A stretch of DNA of 5,239 bases, taken from NCBI GenBank assembly GCA_041164825.1, contig JBEAOO010000253.1, positions 1 to 5,239 on the forward strand, read 5' to 3'. Below the pieces are notes generated by a model, which saw only the letters and a program-made list of their open reading frames with translations, ran no database searches and had not been told where the DNA came from. Each line of letters opens with the position of its first letter. The stretch's first letter is position 1. The translations under genes and the position numbers were made by a program. The DNA is from JBEAOO01 sp041164825. GTDB taxonomy: Bacteria; Pseudomonadota; Gammaproteobacteria; Burkholderiales; Burkholderiaceae_C. Below are positions 4,908 through 5,239 of the stretch, in pieces.

Positions 4908-5239
4908 TCAGGCGAACTGACTGAAGTCTGGCGCGCGCTTTTGGAAGAACGCCGTGAAGGCTTCTTTGGCCTCGGGGCTGCGCAAGCGCTCCGCAAAAAT
5001 GCCCAGCTCGATGTCGATGGTCTCGTTGAGCCCGGCCAAACTGGCGCGGCGCATCAACTTTTTGCTGTCGCGCACGGCGCCCGGCGGCAGCGCGTTGAAA
5101 CGCTCGGCCACGCGGCGCGCGTGGTTGACCACTTCGTTGGTGGGCAACACGGCGTTGGCGATGCCAAACTCGACCGCATCGAAGCCGGTGAAGGGGTCGC
5201 CAAGCAGCAGTTTTTCAGCCGCCTTCACGTGGCCCATCA
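4908..5239 (-). CDS. Enoyl-CoA hydratase/isomerase (crotonase) family protein, C-terminal part
   Basis: This is the C-terminal 110 or so residues of a crotonase-superfamily enzyme whose N-terminal part lies beyond the right edge. The Met at 5235-5237 is probably internal, since GHVKAAEKLLLGDPFTGFDA is the mid-protein stretch that usually follows an LPR-type motif in enoyl-CoA hydratases. Later landmarks are the family's GIANAVLP (GLVN.VVP), PPGAVRDSKKLMRR and the C-terminal AKEAFTAFFQKRAPDFSQF, which is close to the typical D..EG..AF..KR.P.F ending. Most members hydrate or isomerise enoyl-CoA in fatty-acid or aromatic-acid breakdown. The oxyanion-hole residues and catalytic glutamates are outside the window, so hydratase, isomerase and other crotonase activities cannot be told apart. 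The gene converges with the zinc-ribbon gene; the two stops are 17 nt apart. Confidence 0.88.
   Translation of the reverse strand, partial: MGHVKAAEKLLLGDPFTGFDAVEFGIANAVLPTNEVVNHARRVAERFNALPPGAVRDSKKLMRRASLAGLNETIDIELGIFAERLRSPEAKEAFTAFFQKRAPDFSQFA

Noticed and set aside
5235..5237. ATG as the true start of the crotonase-family protein
   Set aside because: A 109-residue protein would lack the whole catalytic core; the residues after this Met match the middle of family members, so the gene continues past the window edge.

Overview
The window is a compact, GC-rich stretch of bacterial chromosome. Gene content, codon use and protein similarity point to a betaproteobacterium of the Burkholderiales, most likely Comamonadaceae; this is a judgement from pattern, not a database match. 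I see no tRNA or rRNA gene, CRISPR array, insertion sequence, phage gene or sign of recent transfer. Apart from two short intergenic regions, coding is almost continuous.

Left block, minus strand, 3291 down to 1. A full-length Atm1/ABCB7-type ABC half-transporter (glutathione-conjugate exporter family) is followed after 30 nt by a LysR-type regulator resembling E. coli HypT (YjiE). After a 225-nt gap with nested inverted repeats comes the start of a GltI-like periplasmic glutamate/aspartate-binding protein, cut by the window edge after 80 residues. The exporter and regulator are probably co-transcribed; the binding protein probably has its own promoter and heads an amino-acid ABC transporter operon lying outside the window. 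A thiol/redox theme (glutathione-conjugate export, an oxidant-sensor-like regulator, uptake of a glutathione precursor) is attractive but inferred.

Right block, plus strand, 3390 to 4890. It diverges from the exporter across a 98-nt intergenic region and encodes a YciA-type acyl-CoA thioesterase. After 16 nt, with a strong ribosome binding site, comes an unrecognised four-helix membrane protein with a long coiled coil between helices 1 and 2 and a C-terminal double zinc ribbon. This protein is the least understood gene here.

Right edge, minus strand. The C-terminal third or so of an enoyl-CoA hydratase/isomerase (crotonase) family protein converges on the zinc-ribbon gene. The two stop codons are 17 nt apart, and a perfect 9-bp hairpin overlaps the zinc-ribbon gene's stop codon.

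The genes are mostly ordinary housekeeping and accessory metabolism. The items most worth a second look are the coiled-coil/zinc-ribbon membrane protein, the HypT-like regulator lacking most of the methionines that define HypT sensing, and the nested dyad upstream of the amino-acid-binding protein.
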